Positions 22,702 to 30,630 of a stretch of 32,729 nt of DNA are shown here, piece after piece. Each line of letters begins with the position of its first letter. Within the stretch, counting starts at the first letter, position 1. A model generated the notes under the pieces. That model had not been told where the DNA came from, searched no databases, and was given only the letters and a program-made list of their open reading frames with translations. The translations under genes were made by a program, and so were the position numbers. The DNA lies in assembly GCA_045632125.1 (NCBI GenBank), contig JAZQWC010000013.1:1-32729 (forward strand), in the 5' to 3' direction. This DNA is from CALWPV01 sp045632125. GTDB lineage: Bacteria; Bacillota; Clostridia; Lachnospirales; Bianqueaceae.

Positions 22702-22728
22702 ATTATAACATTTAAAATAGATTTAAAA
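22702..22728 (-). promoter_or_regulatory. Promoter -10 and 11-bp direct repeats before the two-component operon
   Basis: TATAAT on the minus strand lies at 22707-22702. Two copies of ATTTAAAA (22710-22717 and 22721-22728 on the plus strand) are spaced 11 bp start to start. This is the spacing of OmpR/PhoB-type half-sites. They occupy the -35 region, where no good -35 hexamer is seen, so activation by the regulator is plausible. Confidence 0.5.
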
Positions 22729-22814
22729 AGTGAACAAAATGTTAAGTTTAAAGGATTTCAAGGTTTTTTCAAGGTATCTTTTGTAAAATGGTATGCGAGA
22801 GGAGTGTGCCTATA

Positions 22815-23606
22815 ATGAATTTGAACGAAAAAGTCATAAATTCCCAAGAAGAGCGTATATATATGGAAGACGACAAAGCTAAAGAGAACGCCGCTTTGTC
22901 TGATGAAATATACAAGACGGAGGGTTACTTGGGTATGGCAGATCAGGTGATTAAAAATAATGTAGCAGAAATCGTTGGTCAGTTGGACGGTGAGCTTGCC
23001 TACAGTCATACAGTATATGGAGAAGAGTTTTACACAGTAAAGGTGAAGGTGCCGAGACTTTCGGAATCCTACGATTTGATTCCGCTGATGATATCCAATC
23101 GGCTGTTAAATCCGGATGATAAGTATACTAATAAGGTGATTCGGGCGGAAGGTCAGTTCCGATCCTATAATCAGCACAACGAGGGCAGGAGTAAGCTGCT
23201 GTTGTCATTGTTTGTACGGGATTTTGAGGTACTGGACATGACAGAAGAAGAACTGCAGAAACACAACATGCCTAATCAAATCTTTTTGGATGGGTATGTG
23301 TGCAAGGCACCCATTTACCGCAAAACACCGTTGGGAAGGGAAATTACCGATATTTTGATGGCGGTGAATCGTCCTTATAATAAGTCGGATTATATTCCGG
23401 CTATAGCTTGGGGACGCAATGCGCGGTATGCCGCTGGTTTCGAAGTGGGAAGTCGTTTGAAGGTATGGGGCCGTATTCAAAGCCGTATGTATCAAAAGCG
23501 CACGGCAGTGGAAGGCGAAGTGGAGCAGCGTATTGCATACGAGATTTCCATTTCTAAGATGGAAGTAGGCGATCAGTCGGAGAATGAAGCATCAGAAAAT
23601 GCTTGA
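22815..23606 (+). CDS. Single-stranded DNA-binding protein-like OB-fold protein
   Basis: The 263-residue protein appears to have two OB-fold-like parts. Residues 40-140 (NVAEIVGQLDGELAYSHTVY, then FYTVKVKVPRLSESYDLIPL) form the first. Residues 150-250 form the second (QIFLDGYVCKAPIYRKTPLG, then ITDILMAVNR, AIAWGRNARYA, LKVWGRIQSR, RIAYEISISK). The second closely follows SSB or PriB-like strand order. It is larger than a canonical SSB (about 150 residues) and lacks the acidic DDDIPF tail, so it is a specialised relative rather than the housekeeping SSB. I chose ATG 22815 because GGAG lies 10 bases upstream. It diverges from the two-component operon. Confidence 0.8.
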   Translation: MNLNEKVINSQEERIYMEDDKAKENAALSDEIYKTEGYLGMADQVIKNNVAEIVGQLDGELAYSHTVYGEEFYTVKVKVPRLSESYDLIPLMISNRLLNPDDKYTNKVIRAEGQFRSYNQHNEGRSKLLLSLFVRDFEVLDMTEEELQKHNMPNQIFLDGYVCKAPIYRKTPLGREITDILMAVNRPYNKSDYIPAIAWGRNARYAAGFEVGSRLKVWGRIQSRMYQKRTAVEGEVEQRIAYEISISKMEVGDQSENEASENA

Positions 23607-23666
23607 CGCTCCGAAGGTTTTCGTGCATAATGGAAATGCAGATACGAAAGAAAAGGGAGATAGACT

Positions 23667-24071
23667 ATGCAGGTTTTGATCATGGATGGTCAGGGCGGTA
23701 AAATCGGCCGCGCGCTGACGGAGTCGGTTAAAAAATATGATGAAACGATACATGTAATTGCCATTGGCACCAATAGTATGGCAACGGCTGCTATGATCAA
23801 AGGCGGTGCCGATGAGGCCGCCACGGGCGAAAATCCGGTGTTGGTTTGTGCGCCAAAGGTGGATGTGATCATGGGCCCCATAGGGATTTTGGTGGCGGAT
23901 GCCCTTCTGGGCGAGGTGACACCTCGCATGGCCGTGGCTATTGGGCAGAGCGATGCTCAAAAGATTTTGATTCCGGTGAACCGCTGCAATAATGTGGTTG
24001 CTGGCGTGGGAAATCAGAGTGCGTCAGATTTGATTGCCGATGCGGTAGAACTCCTGAAAAAAATAAAATGA
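23667..24071 (+). CDS. DUF3842 family protein
   Basis: This 134-residue protein matches the clostridial DUF3842 family. It starts with a nucleotide-binding-like strand-loop (VLIMDGQGGKIGRAL), then AIGTNSMATAAMIKGGADEA, TGENPVLVC, DVIMGPIGILVADALLGEVT and ILIPVNRCNNVVAGVG. It is predicted to be a Rossmann-like alpha/beta protein with a Gly-rich loop. No activity is known. AAAGGGAG precedes ATG 23667, 60 bases after the SSB-like stop, so the two may share a transcript. A terminator follows. Confidence 0.9.
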   Translation: MQVLIMDGQGGKIGRALTESVKKYDETIHVIAIGTNSMATAAMIKGGADEAATGENPVLVCAPKVDVIMGPIGILVADALLGEVTPRMAVAIGQSDAQKILIPVNRCNNVVAGVGNQSASDLIADAVELLKKIK

Positions 24072-24084
24072 TTCTATAAGTAAA

Positions 24085-24133
24085 AAAGCAGTTTCTGAAG
24101 GTGTTGATTTCACACATTAGAAACTGCTTTTTA
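24085..24133. terminator. Bidirectional terminator after the DUF3842 gene
   Basis: A perfect 12-bp stem (AAAGCAGTTTCT 24085-24096 with AGAAACTGCTTT 24119-24130) is flanked by T and A runs, serving both convergent genes. Confidence 0.9.
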
Positions 24134-24141
24134 TTGTTGGA

Positions 24142-25227
24142 TCAGTTAGTTTTAAAAATTAAATCTGCTTTATCACGAATGTTAAAGGTTGTGAAATAGT
24201 TTTCTTCCATCGGAATCCAGCGGTTTCGGAACATTTCAGCCAGTTCTTCGCCATTGCGAGTAAGAATGCGCTGCATCTGTGTTTCCGGATCGATATCGCA
24301 TAGGATCTTAAAATCAGCATAGTCACCGAAGGTGGGATGATTGCTGTAGGAGCCTTCTACAATACGATAGTTTGATTCGGAAACAATACGGGCAGCCCCT
24401 AGGGCCATTTGGCTGCAATCAAAGCAAATGTAAGAAAAACCTTGAGGGTCATTCAAATGAGGTAAAACTTCTGCGCTAAAGCGTTCATAATCCACATTGC
24501 CGCCGGGCTCGGCCAAACGATCAGGAGAACGAAGGGAAGGAGGCAGGAAAAAATCATCCATATGGATCAGCCCTGCTTGAAGGATGTTAGTCAATTGCTC
24601 AGCCAACGTAGATTTTCCGGAAGCCGCCCTGCCATCGAGGGAGATGATCATAGACTTGTTATTTTCTTTAGCCGGAAGAGCTGCAATTGCCTGCAAAATC
24701 GGAATGAGCTTCAAGTATTGGGTGTGTACGATACGGTAGGCCGGTTTTTCTGCTGTGCGATAGGCAGCACTGTGGTGAACAGCGGAAGGGCGAGTTTTGC
24801 AATGATTTGCATCCATATATTGGGTGCTATGTTCTTTCCAGTTTCCATAGGAGAAGGGAAGAAGACCTTTTTGACAAAGATCACTCACGATATCGAAGCA
24901 AGCATACAAGTCATCGGCAGTTTGATCGGAAGGAACAGAAGCTGTTAATAAAAAGACTTGAAACAGCCAATCTGAGGGCAAGTTGTGATATTTCCATGCT
25001 GACAAGTTGACTCTACCATAGTTGGAGCAGATCTGCTCGTATAGGGGCAGATCTGCAGCCGGAGTTTCGGAGTACTCTTTTTCAAAATAGGCTTTGACCG
25101 AGGCTGCTTCCTGCAGCAAATGCTCGGCACCGAAAGTGGCTTGGTAGCAGAGTTTGATGGCATCCTGCGGAGCAAAGGCAGGATGTAGACGAGCTTGATC
25201 GAGTATGTAAGTTTCAAAAGAATGCAT
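24142..25227 (-). CDS. Two-domain protein with uridine kinase-like P-loop domain
   Basis: The 361-residue protein has an N-terminal helical domain (1-175: SFETYILDQARLHPAFAPQD, FGAEHLL, GRVNLSAWKYH, PFSYGNWKEHSTQY) of unknown role and a C-terminal kinase (185-361). The kinase has Walker A GRAASGKST (199-207), an HMDDFFLPP substrate loop, GGNVDYERF, and VEGSYSNHP, all typical of the uridine/pantothenate kinase superfamily. Phosphorylation target unknown. It follows the ECF S component by 16 bases on the same strand, so it probably phosphorylates the imported vitamin or nucleoside, trapping it. Binding site before ATG 25227 is weak (AAAGGT), consistent with coupling to the upstream gene. Confidence 0.88.
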   Translation of the reverse strand: MHSFETYILDQARLHPAFAPQDAIKLCYQATFGAEHLLQEAASVKAYFEKEYSETPAADLPLYEQICSNYGRVNLSAWKYHNLPSDWLFQVFLLTASVPSDQTADDLYACFDIVSDLCQKGLLPFSYGNWKEHSTQYMDANHCKTRPSAVHHSAAYRTAEKPAYRIVHTQYLKLIPILQAIAALPAKENNKSMIISLDGRAASGKSTLAEQLTNILQAGLIHMDDFFLPPSLRSPDRLAEPGGNVDYERFSAEVLPHLNDPQGFSYICFDCSQMALGAARIVSESNYRIVEGSYSNHPTFGDYADFKILCDIDPETQMQRILTRNGEELAEMFRNRWIPMEENYFTTFNIRDKADLIFKTN

Positions 25228-25243
25228 AAGGCCGGACCTTTCT

Positions 25244-25792
25244 TTATTTTGTTTTGTAATATCGTTTGGGAATCAAATGAGCCTGAGTCAGAGCGAGGAA
25301 AATGACGGGAACTACAACTAGGTGGATCACGATACCGGGAAGGGCAGTTACAAAGTAACTGGTGAACCATACGGACATGGAATAGTTACCGGCTGCAAAG
25401 ATCAACGCACGGGCAGCACCGGCTACGATACGGCCAAGCAACATGGCGGAAAGAAGACTGATATACATATCGGCCAGCAAGTTTTTTGTGCGGATCATTT
25501 GGAAGAGTAGGCCGGCTACAAAACCGTAGACTGCCAGTTCCACGATCATGGGGGGCATATAGGCGGCAGGTGGCATGCCGGTGATGGCGCTGGAAATGAC
25601 CGGGGCTAATAGACCACAGCTCAAACCATAGGGCCAACCGCAGATCAAACCACATAGCAGTACGGGAATATGCATGGGACTAATGACGCTGCCGGCATCG
25701 GGAATCATGTGAAGTGCCAAAGGCAGAACAACACAAAGAGCCAGACAAACAGCGGTGAAAGTAATACGTTTAATGTGGGATACAGTGTTCAT
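25244..25792 (-). CDS. ECF transporter S component
   Basis: This 182-residue membrane protein has about six helices. Segments VISPMHIPVLLCGLICGWPY, SSAITGMPPAAYMPPMIVEL and AVYGFVAGLLF are typical of S components that recognise vitamins for energy-coupling-factor importers. The shared EcfA/EcfT module is not in the window. The ligand cannot be assigned from sequence; the neighbouring kinase suggests pantothenate, pyridoxine, thiamine precursor or a nucleoside. I chose ATG 25792 because GGAGG lies 7 bases upstream; the further-upstream open frame overlaps a structured leader. Expression may be controlled by that leader (25812-25883). Confidence 0.85.
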   Translation of the reverse strand: MNTVSHIKRITFTAVCLALCVVLPLALHMIPDAGSVISPMHIPVLLCGLICGWPYGLSCGLLAPVISSAITGMPPAAYMPPMIVELAVYGFVAGLLFQMIRTKNLLADMYISLLSAMLLGRIVAGAARALIFAAGNYSMSVWFTSYFVTALPGIVIHLVVVPVIFLALTQAHLIPKRYYKTK

Positions 25793-25811
25793 AAATAACC
25801 TCCAAAAATTG

Positions 25812-25883
25812 ACCGATAGTAAAGTAAAACCGTGAAGCGGTTGGCTTTTTTCGAAAAGCTCAATCACCTTCACGGCAATCGGT
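25812..25883 (-). promoter_or_regulatory. Structured leader RNA before the ECF-kinase operon
   Basis: On the minus strand ACCGAT (25883-25878) pairs with ATCGGT (25817-25812), enclosing CCGTGAAG (25875-25868) with CTTCACGG (25837-25830). The inner loop can also pair through GCTTTT with AAAAAGC. The inner hairpin is followed by TTTT, so it resembles an attenuator, and it sits just before the binding site. Upstream, TATACT at 25945-25940 may be the promoter -10. A riboswitch is possible, but I do not recognise a known aptamer. Confidence 0.5.
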
Positions 25884-26051
25884 TCAAATTAATCATAAAA
25901 TAAATAAGATGGCTGAAACCAAAATGGGACAGCTAAGTATATAACACCCTTCAGGGGGAAAATTGTTTCTTCATGAAACAGATGTAATTAGCATATCATA
26001 TATGGACACAAAAAGCAACGATTATTCTGCCAATCATTTCATGAAACAGGC
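25884..26051. other. Intergenic DNA with a 12-bp repeat
   Basis: TTCATGAAACAG occurs exactly twice (25970-25981 and 26038-26049). The first copy lies in a small palindrome, TGTTTC/GAAACA. No gene is visible. Confidence 0.4.
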
Positions 26052-26080
26052 TTGTTTTTCCGGTGAGCCGGTAGTATAAT
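26052..26080 (+). promoter_or_regulatory. Promoter of the Ham1-like/MgtC-like pair
   Basis: TTGTTT (26052-26057) and TATAAT (26075-26080) are 17 bases apart. An AT-rich hairpin, TTTTTGAA (26101-26108) with TTCAAAAA (26117-26124), lies in the leader just before the binding site. Confidence 0.7.
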
Positions 26081-26144
26081 GTAGACCTATATAATGAAGG
26101 TTTTTGAAAATAAAAATTCAAAAATCAAAGGAGACGAGAAAATC

Positions 26145-26732
26145 ATGCAAGTACTGATCGGAACCACAAATCCTGCAAAAGTACGGTATTACGAAAAGAT
26201 GTTGGCAGACTACGATATAGAATTTTTGACTCTGGCAGATCTTGAAATTGCAGATGAGCCTGAGGAAACCGGCAAGAATCCAGAGGAGAATGCAAGGCAA
26301 AAGGCAGCCTTTTACGGACGATATTTTGATGTGGTGATTTGTAATGATTCCGGTTTGTATTTTGATGCATTGGCACTGGATGATCCATTACAGCCAGGAC
26401 TTCATGTTCGAACGCCGCAGGGCGTTCGGTTGGACGATGATGCCATGGTAGCTTATTATACTGGTCTTGTCAAAAAGCTTGGTGGAAAGGCACTGGCTTA
26501 TTATTTAAACGGCTTTGCTGTTTATAGAAATGGTGAGTTGTACTCCAAAATGGAGGATCCTACAGAAAAACGTCAGTCAGCTTTTTATATGTTAGATCAT
26601 GCAGTAGAGGCACAGCGGGATGGTTGGCCCTTGGATTCTATTTCGATACGAAGCCCCTTGGGAAGTGACCAAACTCAAACTCAAACGAAGGATTTTTGGG
26701 TGGCAGCATTGGGATTGGAGGAATTAAAATAA
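26145..26732 (+). CDS. Ham1/RdgB-like nucleoside triphosphate pyrophosphatase
   Basis: The 195-residue protein has the family N-terminus IGTTNPAKVRYYEKML and the acidic motif CNDSGLYFDAL, with an FEETG-like segment (DEPEETGKNPEENARQKAAF). RdgB enzymes hydrolyse XTP, dITP and ITP to monophosphates, cleaning the nucleotide pool. The C-terminal part is less conserved than in true RdgB, so substrate range is uncertain. I chose ATG 26145, preceded by AAAGGAG with slightly long spacing, because the family start fits there. Its stop overlaps the next ATG by one base, so the MgtC-like protein is translationally coupled. Confidence 0.85.
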   Translation: MQVLIGTTNPAKVRYYEKMLADYDIEFLTLADLEIADEPEETGKNPEENARQKAAFYGRYFDVVICNDSGLYFDALALDDPLQPGLHVRTPQGVRLDDDAMVAYYTGLVKKLGGKALAYYLNGFAVYRNGELYSKMEDPTEKRQSAFYMLDHAVEAQRDGWPLDSISIRSPLGSDQTQTQTKDFWVAALGLEELK

Positions 26733-27394
26733 TGGAAGCGAATATGTTTTTACCGGCGAATTGGGAGGAGATTGTACTCCGTTTGGTTTTGGCCGTAGTA
26801 CTGAGCGGCATGATCGGTATGGAACGTGTGAAAACGAATCATGATGCAGGCCTTCGTACACATATTTTGGTATGCTTGGGTGCAGCTGGTATTATGCTGA
26901 TGAGTGAAGTGATGCATGTGCAATTTGGAAATGATGTGGGTCGTATTCCGGCACAGGTTGTGAGCGGCATCGGTTTTCTGGGGGCCGGTTGTATTATTGT
27001 GAATAACAATCGAATTAAAGGTCTGACTACTGCGGCGGGTTTGTGGACGACGGCTTGTGTTGGTCTTTGCTGTGGTATTGGATATTATTTTATGGCCATT
27101 ATGGTAACCCTGTTGATGTTGGTGGCGGTGTTGCTTCTGCATCCGTTGGGTACCCGTTTGCAGAAAAAAAGTGCCAAAACTACGCACAAACTTCGTGTGG
27201 GTTTGAAAGATAGAAGCTATATATCACAGATCTATGATCCGGGCCTGGAGCATCAGACTACGATCCTCTCTATGAAGTTTATTTCTGAGGATACCATGAT
27301 CGTAAAGATCGAAAAGGGTGTTGGACTGGATCTGAATCAATTGGCCTGTGAATGGATGACACTGGAAGGAATTGTTTCGGTGGAGCAGATTTAA
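26732..27394 (+). CDS. MgtC/SapB family membrane protein
   Basis: This 220-residue protein has an N-terminal MgtC domain with about five helices: LRLVLAVVLSGMIGMERVKT, then AGLRTHILVCLGAAGIMLMS, RIPAQVVSGIGFLGAGCII, IKGLTTAAGLWTTACVGLC. A soluble ACT-like C-terminal domain (about 155-220) follows. MgtC proteins aid growth at low Mg2+ and, in pathogens, inhibit the F-ATPase; most gut Firmicute homologues are uncharacterised. GGAGG at 26717-26721 lies within the end of the preceding gene. A strong terminator follows, shared with the convergent activase gene. Confidence 0.92.
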   Translation: MEANMFLPANWEEIVLRLVLAVVLSGMIGMERVKTNHDAGLRTHILVCLGAAGIMLMSEVMHVQFGNDVGRIPAQVVSGIGFLGAGCIIVNNNRIKGLTTAAGLWTTACVGLCCGIGYYFMAIMVTLLMLVAVLLLHPLGTRLQKKSAKTTHKLRVGLKDRSYISQIYDPGLEHQTTILSMKFISEDTMIVKIEKGVGLDLNQLACEWMTLEGIVSVEQI

Positions 27395-27404
27395 AGGAAA
27401 TTTA

Positions 27405-27449
27405 AAATGGTGACGCGTCCTGAATATCAGGAGAGCGTCACCATTTTTT
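27405..27449. terminator. Bidirectional terminator between MgtC-like and GRE-activase genes
   Basis: A 12-bp stem (AAATGGTGACGC 27405-27416 with GCGTCACCATTT 27435-27446) with an inner TCCTGA/TCAGGA extension is followed by T residues. Its right part lies inside the activase 3' end. Confidence 0.9.
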
Positions 27450-28296
27450 CTGCAGTTTGAATTTCTGCAGTTGTGGGCAAAAGAGCAGGGAGTGGGTTGG
27501 GCATGCCTAAGGCATCGTATTTGGAACCAGCATAATTATGATAGGGTAATATTTTGATTTGGGTAATATTATTGAAAGGTTTTAAAAACTGTGCAATTTT
27601 TTCAATTTGATCATGATTATACTCCGGGACATAGGGGATTCGAATTTCCACTGGGTGATCAACGGAAGAAAGATATGCAAGATTTTCAAGTATTAAGCGG
27701 TTACTTTGACCGGTGCATCGAATGTGTACTTCTTCATCGAAAGCCTTAACATCATAAAGGAATACATCCGTATACGGTCGGATTTTCTCCAAGACACTGC
27801 GAGGCACAAAGCCACAGGTGTCCACAGCGGTATGGATTTGGAGTTGCTTTAAACGCTTTAGAAGTTCGAAGCAGAAATCCGGCTGACTCAAGCATTCGCC
27901 GCCGGAGAGCGTCACACCGCCACCACTGCTTTTGTAAAAATCCATATCTTCAAGGAGAATGGGCAACAGTTCATCTATGGTCATTTCTCTGCCAAATAAT
28001 GTTAGTGCTGAACTAAGACAAGCATTGGCACACTGGCCACAGTGGAGACAGTAGGAGCGATTATATGAGTGATACATTAGTTCAAATTGGTGAGTACCAT
28101 TAGGACAAACAACAGCACATTCACCGCAACCGAGACACTTATGTTCATAATAAGCTAATTGGGGGGAGAAGGATATACCTTCTGGATTATGACACCAAAG
28201 GCAGTGTAAGGGACAACCTTTGAAAAAAACAGTGGTACGGATACCATCGCCATCATGAATAGCGAAACGTTTGATTTCAAAAATAGTTGCTTTCAT
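27427..28296 (-). CDS. Glycyl radical enzyme activase (radical SAM)
   Basis: The 289-residue protein begins with the activase signature, and the radical SAM motif is Cys28-x3-Cys32-x2-Cys35 (KGCPLHCLWCHNPEG). Two further ferredoxin-type 4Fe-4S sites follow (CLGCGECAVVC and CLHCGQCANAC), as in activases of non-pyruvate glycyl radical enzymes. SGGGVTLSGGECLSQP, the GGE SAM-contact motif, and KILPYHNYAGSKYDALG at the end are typical. It cleaves S-adenosylmethionine to place the radical on the partner's glycine. I chose ATG 28296 because GAGG lies 9 bases upstream. It follows the enzyme gene by 30 bases in the same direction and certainly serves it. Confidence 0.95.
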   Translation of the reverse strand: MKATIFEIKRFAIHDGDGIRTTVFFKGCPLHCLWCHNPEGISFSPQLAYYEHKCLGCGECAVVCPNGTHQFELMYHSYNRSYCLHCGQCANACLSSALTLFGREMTIDELLPILLEDMDFYKSSGGGVTLSGGECLSQPDFCFELLKRLKQLQIHTAVDTCGFVPRSVLEKIRPYTDVFLYDVKAFDEEVHIRCTGQSNRLILENLAYLSSVDHPVEIRIPYVPEYNHDQIEKIAQFLKPFNNITQIKILPYHNYAGSKYDALGMPNPLPALLPTTAEIQTAEKMVTLS

Positions 28297-28326
28297 GGGA
28301 AATAACCTCATAAAGTAATCGAGTTA

Positions 28327-30495
28327 TTACTGCAGGGCTTCAGCTTGACGGATAAATTGATCCTGTTCGGCTTTGCTTAAATTCACGAAGTAAGCGTTCC
28401 AACCGCAGACTCTGATTTGAAGATTCTTGTATTGCTCCGGATTTGTCTGTGCAGCACGAAGTGTTTGGGAATCCATTACATTACCGTGCAGAGCAAAGCC
28501 ACCCTTATTCATATAGGTCTGTAGTAAACTGTAAAAAGCACGAAGTCCATCGTCGCCGGATACAGCAGAAGGATGCAGCATAATATCCAGCACGGAACCA
28601 TTGGGAAAGTTAGCGTGATTAATTTGAGTGACAGAGTTGATGAGCGAAGTAATGCCGTTTCGATCCATACCAATGGAAGCACATAAGTTTTTGGAGAGTG
28701 GGGCGCTGGTATGGCGTCCATCAGGAGTAGCCATGGTTTTGGCGCCATAAGGTATATACCAGTCGATACTGAAAAGCCCTGCCTTAAAAACTCCGCCTCG
28801 TCCGTTAGGTTGATTGTTAACTAAGGAAGCGCAGTAGTAGCTAATTTCTTTGGCGTTAGAATCAGCAGTAGTATTTCCGCTTCCATATTTTTCAGGATAT
28901 TTTTTTATGAGAAGACGAAGCTTTTCGTGATCTTTCCAGTCTTGTTTCAATATCTCACTCAGTTGTTCGAAGGTTAGTTGTTTTTCATCGAAAATAAGAC
29001 GTTTAACGGCAGTAATGGAATCGACTAAAGTTGCAATAAAACAGAAAAGATAAGAACTATTGTTATATTTTGCACCGCCGGCAAATGCATCACGACCGGA
29101 TTGTATACAGTGATCATACATGGAAGAGAGAATTGGGTCAGGACCGATATCGGGATAGTGTGTTTCAATACTTCGAATATAGTGAAGACTAATTTCTGTC
29201 ATGTATTGGATATGAGCATATATTGTTTGTATAAATTCAGAATAACTATGGATAGGACCGGTAGGGAGGCTGACTTGTTTTCCGGTTCGAAAATCGATAC
29301 CACCAGTGATGGTGAATTCAAGGGCTTTCACCAGATTTAAACAACCATTACCAGTACAACCAATTTCGCTGCCCCATACAGCAGGCTCATAACAACCAAT
29401 GGGAACATAGTTGCAGGCATCTTTGGGATCAATATCGACGGAAGTTAAACTCTTGATTGCAATTTCGTCGTTGACGAAAACAAAGCTGCTATTGCCGTTT
29501 CGAATACAATTCAATACCAACTTAATCAAAGATTCCGGTGTTTTAGGAGAAACACGAATATGGATTTTAGGACTGTATATATTCAATTCATTATAGGTTT
29601 CGATCAGCAAATAGGTGAGCTCGTTGCTTACTTCGTTTCCGGTTTCATCGATACCTGCAAGACAAAGAGGAAGATCGTAAGGTACTTTAGCTGCCCAAAA
29701 CTTGTTGAAGAAAAATTTCAGCATTTCTCTTATTTCTTCTTTTGAAAAAGTACCGGATTGTAGATCTTTGATGTAAAAAGGGGTAAGAAGTACGTCTAAA
29801 CGACCCAATGTACGTACGCGGGTGCCAGCAACATATTCATGCAAAAAGAAATAGATGATTAATAACTGCATAGCCTCATAGATGTTTTGAGGGGGGTGTT
29901 TGGAGATGTTGGAAAGAGCTCTACTATTTTCAGGGTTATAGGGGAAGATATAGGAAGCCATTTTATTACAAAAGCGCATCATGGCAGAAGTGCAGATCTG
30001 ACAGGAAAGATAAAAATCTTGTTGCTCCTGGGTAAGGTCGTGTTTACTTAGAGAAGTTTCAATTCGATTCAAAAGACCGGGAAGGCCAATCTTCAGAAGA
30101 AGCTGAGAATTGGGGGAGGCGTGACCGAAATCACTTTCGGCACTAAAGGCGCCGTATTCATTTTTGGCAGCAGTAACCGTTTGATTTAGTTCTTTTAAAT
30201 AAGGATCGGAGTAAATGACGGACTCCTGCCATAGACTACGTTGATTTGGGAGCAAACCGCCTCCATATAATTTATCCTGAAAAATATCGTATGGATCAAT
30301 GGCCAGGCGAGAATGATCCAAAATCATTTCGAAAGTACGTGCTTTCAGCAGACATTTTGGTGATGACGCTTCCTGCGACATAAGTGTATGGTATAGCTGT
30401 TTTAAAGTTTCAGGATCAACACCGCTGTCAGGGATCCAGTGTATAGAGTCAAATTGTCGACCAAGTTGAGTATTATTAGCATCGAAAGATTTCAA
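28327..30495 (-). CDS. Glycyl radical enzyme of unassigned substrate
   Basis: The 722-residue protein is a PFL-like glycyl radical enzyme, shorter than most characterised members (about 760-850). The active-site loop is VPIGCYEP with thiyl Cys368 and Glu370, the Cys-x-Glu arrangement of dehydratases, C-N/C-S lyases and arylacetate decarboxylases rather than the Cys-Cys of pyruvate formate-lyase. The C-terminal radical motif is RVCGWNAYF (Gly698). Other family marks are RTLGRLDVLLTPFY, TPDGRHTSAPLSKN and GGFALHGNVMD. Most known Cys-x-Glu enzymes read GCVE; Tyr at that position is unusual. The start is TTG 30495, with GAGGTG 7 bases upstream. No microcompartment, small Fe-S subunit or transporter genes are nearby. 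Substrate unknown. Confidence 0.93.
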   Translation of the reverse strand: MKSFDANNTQLGRQFDSIHWIPDSGVDPETLKQLYHTLMSQEASSPKCLLKARTFEMILDHSRLAIDPYDIFQDKLYGGGLLPNQRSLWQESVIYSDPYLKELNQTVTAAKNEYGAFSAESDFGHASPNSQLLLKIGLPGLLNRIETSLSKHDLTQEQQDFYLSCQICTSAMMRFCNKMASYIFPYNPENSRALSNISKHPPQNIYEAMQLLIIYFFLHEYVAGTRVRTLGRLDVLLTPFYIKDLQSGTFSKEEIREMLKFFFNKFWAAKVPYDLPLCLAGIDETGNEVSNELTYLLIETYNELNIYSPKIHIRVSPKTPESLIKLVLNCIRNGNSSFVFVNDEIAIKSLTSVDIDPKDACNYVPIGCYEPAVWGSEIGCTGNGCLNLVKALEFTITGGIDFRTGKQVSLPTGPIHSYSEFIQTIYAHIQYMTEISLHYIRSIETHYPDIGPDPILSSMYDHCIQSGRDAFAGGAKYNNSSYLFCFIATLVDSITAVKRLIFDEKQLTFEQLSEILKQDWKDHEKLRLLIKKYPEKYGSGNTTADSNAKEISYYCASLVNNQPNGRGGVFKAGLFSIDWYIPYGAKTMATPDGRHTSAPLSKNLCASIGMDRNGITSLINSVTQINHANFPNGSVLDIMLHPSAVSGDDGLRAFYSLLQTYMNKGGFALHGNVMDSQTLRAAQTNPEQYKNLQIRVCGWNAYFVNLSKAEQDQFIRQAEALQ

Positions 30496-30510
30496 AATAT
30501 CACCTCGTTG

Positions 30511-30530
30511 ATATAGTTGACTATATTATA
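30511..30530 (-). promoter_or_regulatory. Palindrome over the GRE start site, with -10
   Basis: ATATAGT (30511-30517) and ACTATAT (30520-30526) form a perfect palindrome with a 2-bp centre. On the minus strand TATAAT (30530-30525) is a consensus -10 but has no good -35, which fits an activator-dependent promoter. The palindrome lies at the predicted start site, just before the binding site. Confidence 0.55.
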
Positions 30531-30570
30531 TAGAATTTATCGATAAAAGCCATGAATATTATGCTATTAC

Positions 30571-30599
30571 TTGACTATTTCGATACAAAAGTATATGGT
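30571..30599 (+). promoter_or_regulatory. Weak promoter of the AraC-type gene
   Basis: TTGACT (30571-30576) and TATGGT (30594-30599) are 17 bases apart, divergent from the GRE promoter. Confidence 0.45.
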
Positions 30600-30630
30600 A
30601 TATTCAAATGTTTGATATAAGGAGATCGAT

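Noticed and set aside
26650..26700. Short Thr-Gln repeat coding (QTQTQT) as a repeat element
   Set aside because: It is three codon pairs within the Ham1-like gene, too short to be significant.
27405..27449. Small RNA between the MgtC-like and activase genes
   Set aside because: The hairpin is a bidirectional terminator overlapping the activase 3' end, and no promoter is seen.
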